Shown in pieces: positions 62,438 to 64,000 of a stretch of DNA of 64,000 bases; the stretch's first letter is position 1; the number at the start of each line of letters is the position of its first letter. Position numbers and translations under genes: made by a program. The DNA is from Streptomyces xinghaiensis S187. GTDB lineage: Bacteria; Actinomycetota; Actinomycetes; Streptomycetales; Streptomycetaceae. The notes beneath the pieces are model-generated. The model had not been told where the DNA came from, did not search any database, and worked only from the letters and a program-made list of their open reading frames with translations. Location of the stretch: contig NZ_CP023202.1 of NCBI RefSeq assembly GCF_000220705.2, positions 3,844,001 through 3,908,000 of the forward strand. Reading direction: 5' to 3'.

Positions 62438-64000
62438 TCACCCGCCGCCGGGCGCCGCGCCCGGGACCGCGCCGGGGACCGTGCCGTCGTCGTCCGGCAC
62501 CCGCACGGCGACCACGGCGATGTCGTCGTTGCTCTGCTCCGCGACCCCCTCGATCAGCTCCCGGCAGAAGTCGGCCAGCGGCACGGTCGCGAGCCCGGCG
62601 GCCTTCCTGCGCAGCCACGCCAGTCCGTCGTCGATGTCCTGCCCCGGACGTTCGATGAGGCCGTCGGTGTAGAGGAAGACGGTGCAGCCCGGCGGCAGCG
62701 GTTCGACGGAGCTGTTGCGCACCAGGTCGGGGGCCAGCCCGCCGAGCAGCACGTCCTGGCCCTGGTCGAGGAAGCGCGCGGTGCCGTCGGGCCCGACCAG
62801 GAGCGGCGGAGGATGCCCGGCGACGCTGTAGTGCAGCTGCCGCCGCCCGCCGGGCGCGTGCTCGACCCGGGCCAGCACGCACGTCGTCGTCGTCTCCTCC
62901 GGGTTGAGGATTTGGGTGCCGAGGTCCAGTCGGCGCAGGATGTCCCCCGGCGGCTCCTGCCGGTCCACGACCAGGCCGCGCAGCATGTTGCGCATCTTGC
63001 CCATGGTGACGGCCGCCGCGAGGTCGTGGCCGGCGACATCGCCGATGATCAGCGTGACGGCGCCGTCGGGCAGGACGAACGAGTCGTACCAGTCGCCGCC
63101 GACCTCGTCGGCCATCGCGCTCGGGTCGTAGCGGGCGACGATCTCCAGGTCGTCCAGCCGGGGCGGCTCGGTGAGCAGGCTCTGCTGCAGGGCCAGGGCG
63201 ATCCGCTGGGTCCGGCGGTATTCGAGGATGTGGCCGAGCGAGGGTTTCGACTGGTCGATGAGATCCCGGATCAGCGTCAGCTCGGTCGGGCCGAGCGGCG
63301 GCCGGTCACCGCAGGCATAGGCCGTGAGGACGGACACCACGACGTCGCCGACCGTGATCGGGACCATCACGATGTCGTGGACGCCCACCGCGTTGGCCCA
63401 GGTGAGCGTGCCGGGCGGTACGTCATCGGGCTCGGCGGCGCCGGGTCGCGGATGCCGGTGGACCGGCCGCCGTTCGCGGACCGCCAGGTCGAAGGCCGAG
63501 CCGCGGGCCACCCGCTCCTGGCGCGGCGGGACCGGGGCCATCTCCTCCGTCACCAGCCCGTCGCGGACGGAGACGGCGACCCGGTTGACGAGGAACGGCT
63601 CGTCGGTGAAGGGCTCGGTGGGCTCGGCGAACAGGTAGATGCCGCACCCGTCGGCCAGTTCGGGGACGATCGCCTCCCCCAGCGAGGCCAGGGCCTCCTC
63701 CACGCGGGTGGACTCGGTGACCGCCGAGGAGACCCGGGCCAGCAGATCCTTCCGGCGGTCCACCTGCCAGCGGTCCTCGATGTCGGCGCAGGCGCCCACC
63801 CACTCCACGACCCTGCCGCTCTCCCGGACGGGCACCGCGCGCAGTTCCGAGTGGCGGTACGAGCCGTCCGCGTGCCGCAGCCGGCAGGTGTGGCGGAACA
63901 GCTGCGGGACCTCCTGGACCGCCCGTTCCCAGGCCCCGGCCAGCTCCTGCCGGTCCTCCCGATGGGCGCTGTTCAGCCAGCCCTTTCCGCGCAGTTCCGG
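62438..64000 (-). CDS. PAS - GAF - PP2C (SpoIIE-type) phosphatase, 5' end beyond the window
   Basis: The open frame continues to the right edge, so the N-terminus is missing. The visible 520 residues begin in the middle of a PAS domain (HTCRLRHADGSYRHSELRAV, then GACADIEDR). A GAF-type domain follows (LLARVSSAVTESTRVEEALA; ANAVGVHDIVMVPITVGDVV), then the phosphatase with GGDWYD, GDVAGHD, TDGLIER and SNDDIAVVAV. Metal-binding Asp residues are intact. The GTG at 63835 is inside the PAS domain and is not the true start. Such proteins are abundant in Streptomyces and regulate sigma-factor switches. Confidence 0.87.
   Translation of the reverse strand, partial: PELRGKGWLNSAHREDRQELAGAWERAVQEVPQLFRHTCRLRHADGSYRHSELRAVPVRESGRVVEWVGACADIEDRWQVDRRKDLLARVSSAVTESTRVEEALASLGEAIVPELADGCGIYLFAEPTEPFTDEPFLVNRVAVSVRDGLVTEEMAPVPPRQERVARGSAFDLAVRERRPVHRHPRPGAAEPDDVPPGTLTWANAVGVHDIVMVPITVGDVVVSVLTAYACGDRPPLGPTELTLIRDLIDQSKPSLGHILEYRRTQRIALALQQSLLTEPPRLDDLEIVARYDPSAMADEVGGDWYDSFVLPDGAVTLIIGDVAGHDLAAAVTMGKMRNMLRGLVVDRQEPPGDILRRLDLGTQILNPEETTTTCVLARVEHAPGGRRQLHYSVAGHPPPLLVGPDGTARFLDQGQDVLLGGLAPDLVRNSSVEPLPPGCTVFLYTDGLIERPGQDIDDGLAWLRRKAAGLATVPLADFCRELIEGVAEQSNDDIAVVAVRVPDDDGTVPGAVPGAAPGGG

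Overview
This window looks like core chromosome of a Streptomyces or a very close relative. The evidence is the very high G+C, GTG starts with GGAGG-type ribosome sites, a complete actinobacterial rRNA operon, and many families typical of the genus (NsdA-like protein, SpoIIE-type phosphatases, XRE/DUF397 pair, RsiG, cmd membrane cluster, CsoR, PstSCAB). Much of the first 41 kb follows, from memory, the gene order around SCO4110-SCO4142 of S. coelicolor. After pstS the order departs from it.

Layout. 1-2.4 kb: a minus-strand run of lhgO, trmB and the start of a membrane protein. 2.6-12.7 kb: an alpha/beta hydrolase, an NsdA-type developmental regulator divergent from a degenerate asparagine-synthetase-like protein, a membrane-anchored ECF sigma factor with a carbohydrate-binding-like tail, and a TetR regulator divergent from NDH-2. 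13-17 kb: a PAS-PP2C-ATPase phosphatase, then an MFS drug exporter divergent from its MarR regulator. 17.6-22.9 kb: promoter region, 16S, spacer without tRNA, 23S, 5S and a strong terminator.

23-32.4 kb: a six-gene minus-strand operon (cmdA-F type) encoding VirD4-, VirB4-, SCO6880-, VirB6- and pilin-like proteins, i.e. a type IV secretion-like membrane machine without a relaxase. It is followed by an orphan DUF397 protein and a muramidase-NlpC/P60 enzyme that could open the wall for it. 32.6-42 kb: PAP2 phosphatase, lipoprotein, CsoR, then two phosphate uptake systems facing each other: DUF47-Pit on plus and pstSCAB on minus, the latter with a PHO box.

42-54 kb: secreted NlpC/P60 hydrolase, receiver-PP2C phosphatase, DUF2516 protein, HbhA-like coiled-coil protein with an XRE regulator, a small secreted cysteine-rich protein, a DrrAB-type exporter, a DUF4097 protein, a ribbon-helix-helix regulator with clustered operator-like sites, an XRE/DUF397 pair, a tyrosine phosphatase and a MerR regulator. 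54.6-64 kb: a hydrolase-TetR operon with a duplicated operator, a HAD hydrolase, a GntR regulator beside a 59-aa membrane protein, Eis-type acetyltransferase, asparaginase II-type protein, RsiG, dtd, and the 3' part of a PAS-GAF-PP2C phosphatase cut by the window end.

Recurring themes are development and signalling (NsdA-like, three PP2C phosphatases, RsiG, cmd), envelope remodelling and phosphate or metal homeostasis. I saw no CRISPR array, tRNA gene, insertion sequence or prophage. All family names come from reading the translated sequence by eye; no database search was run.
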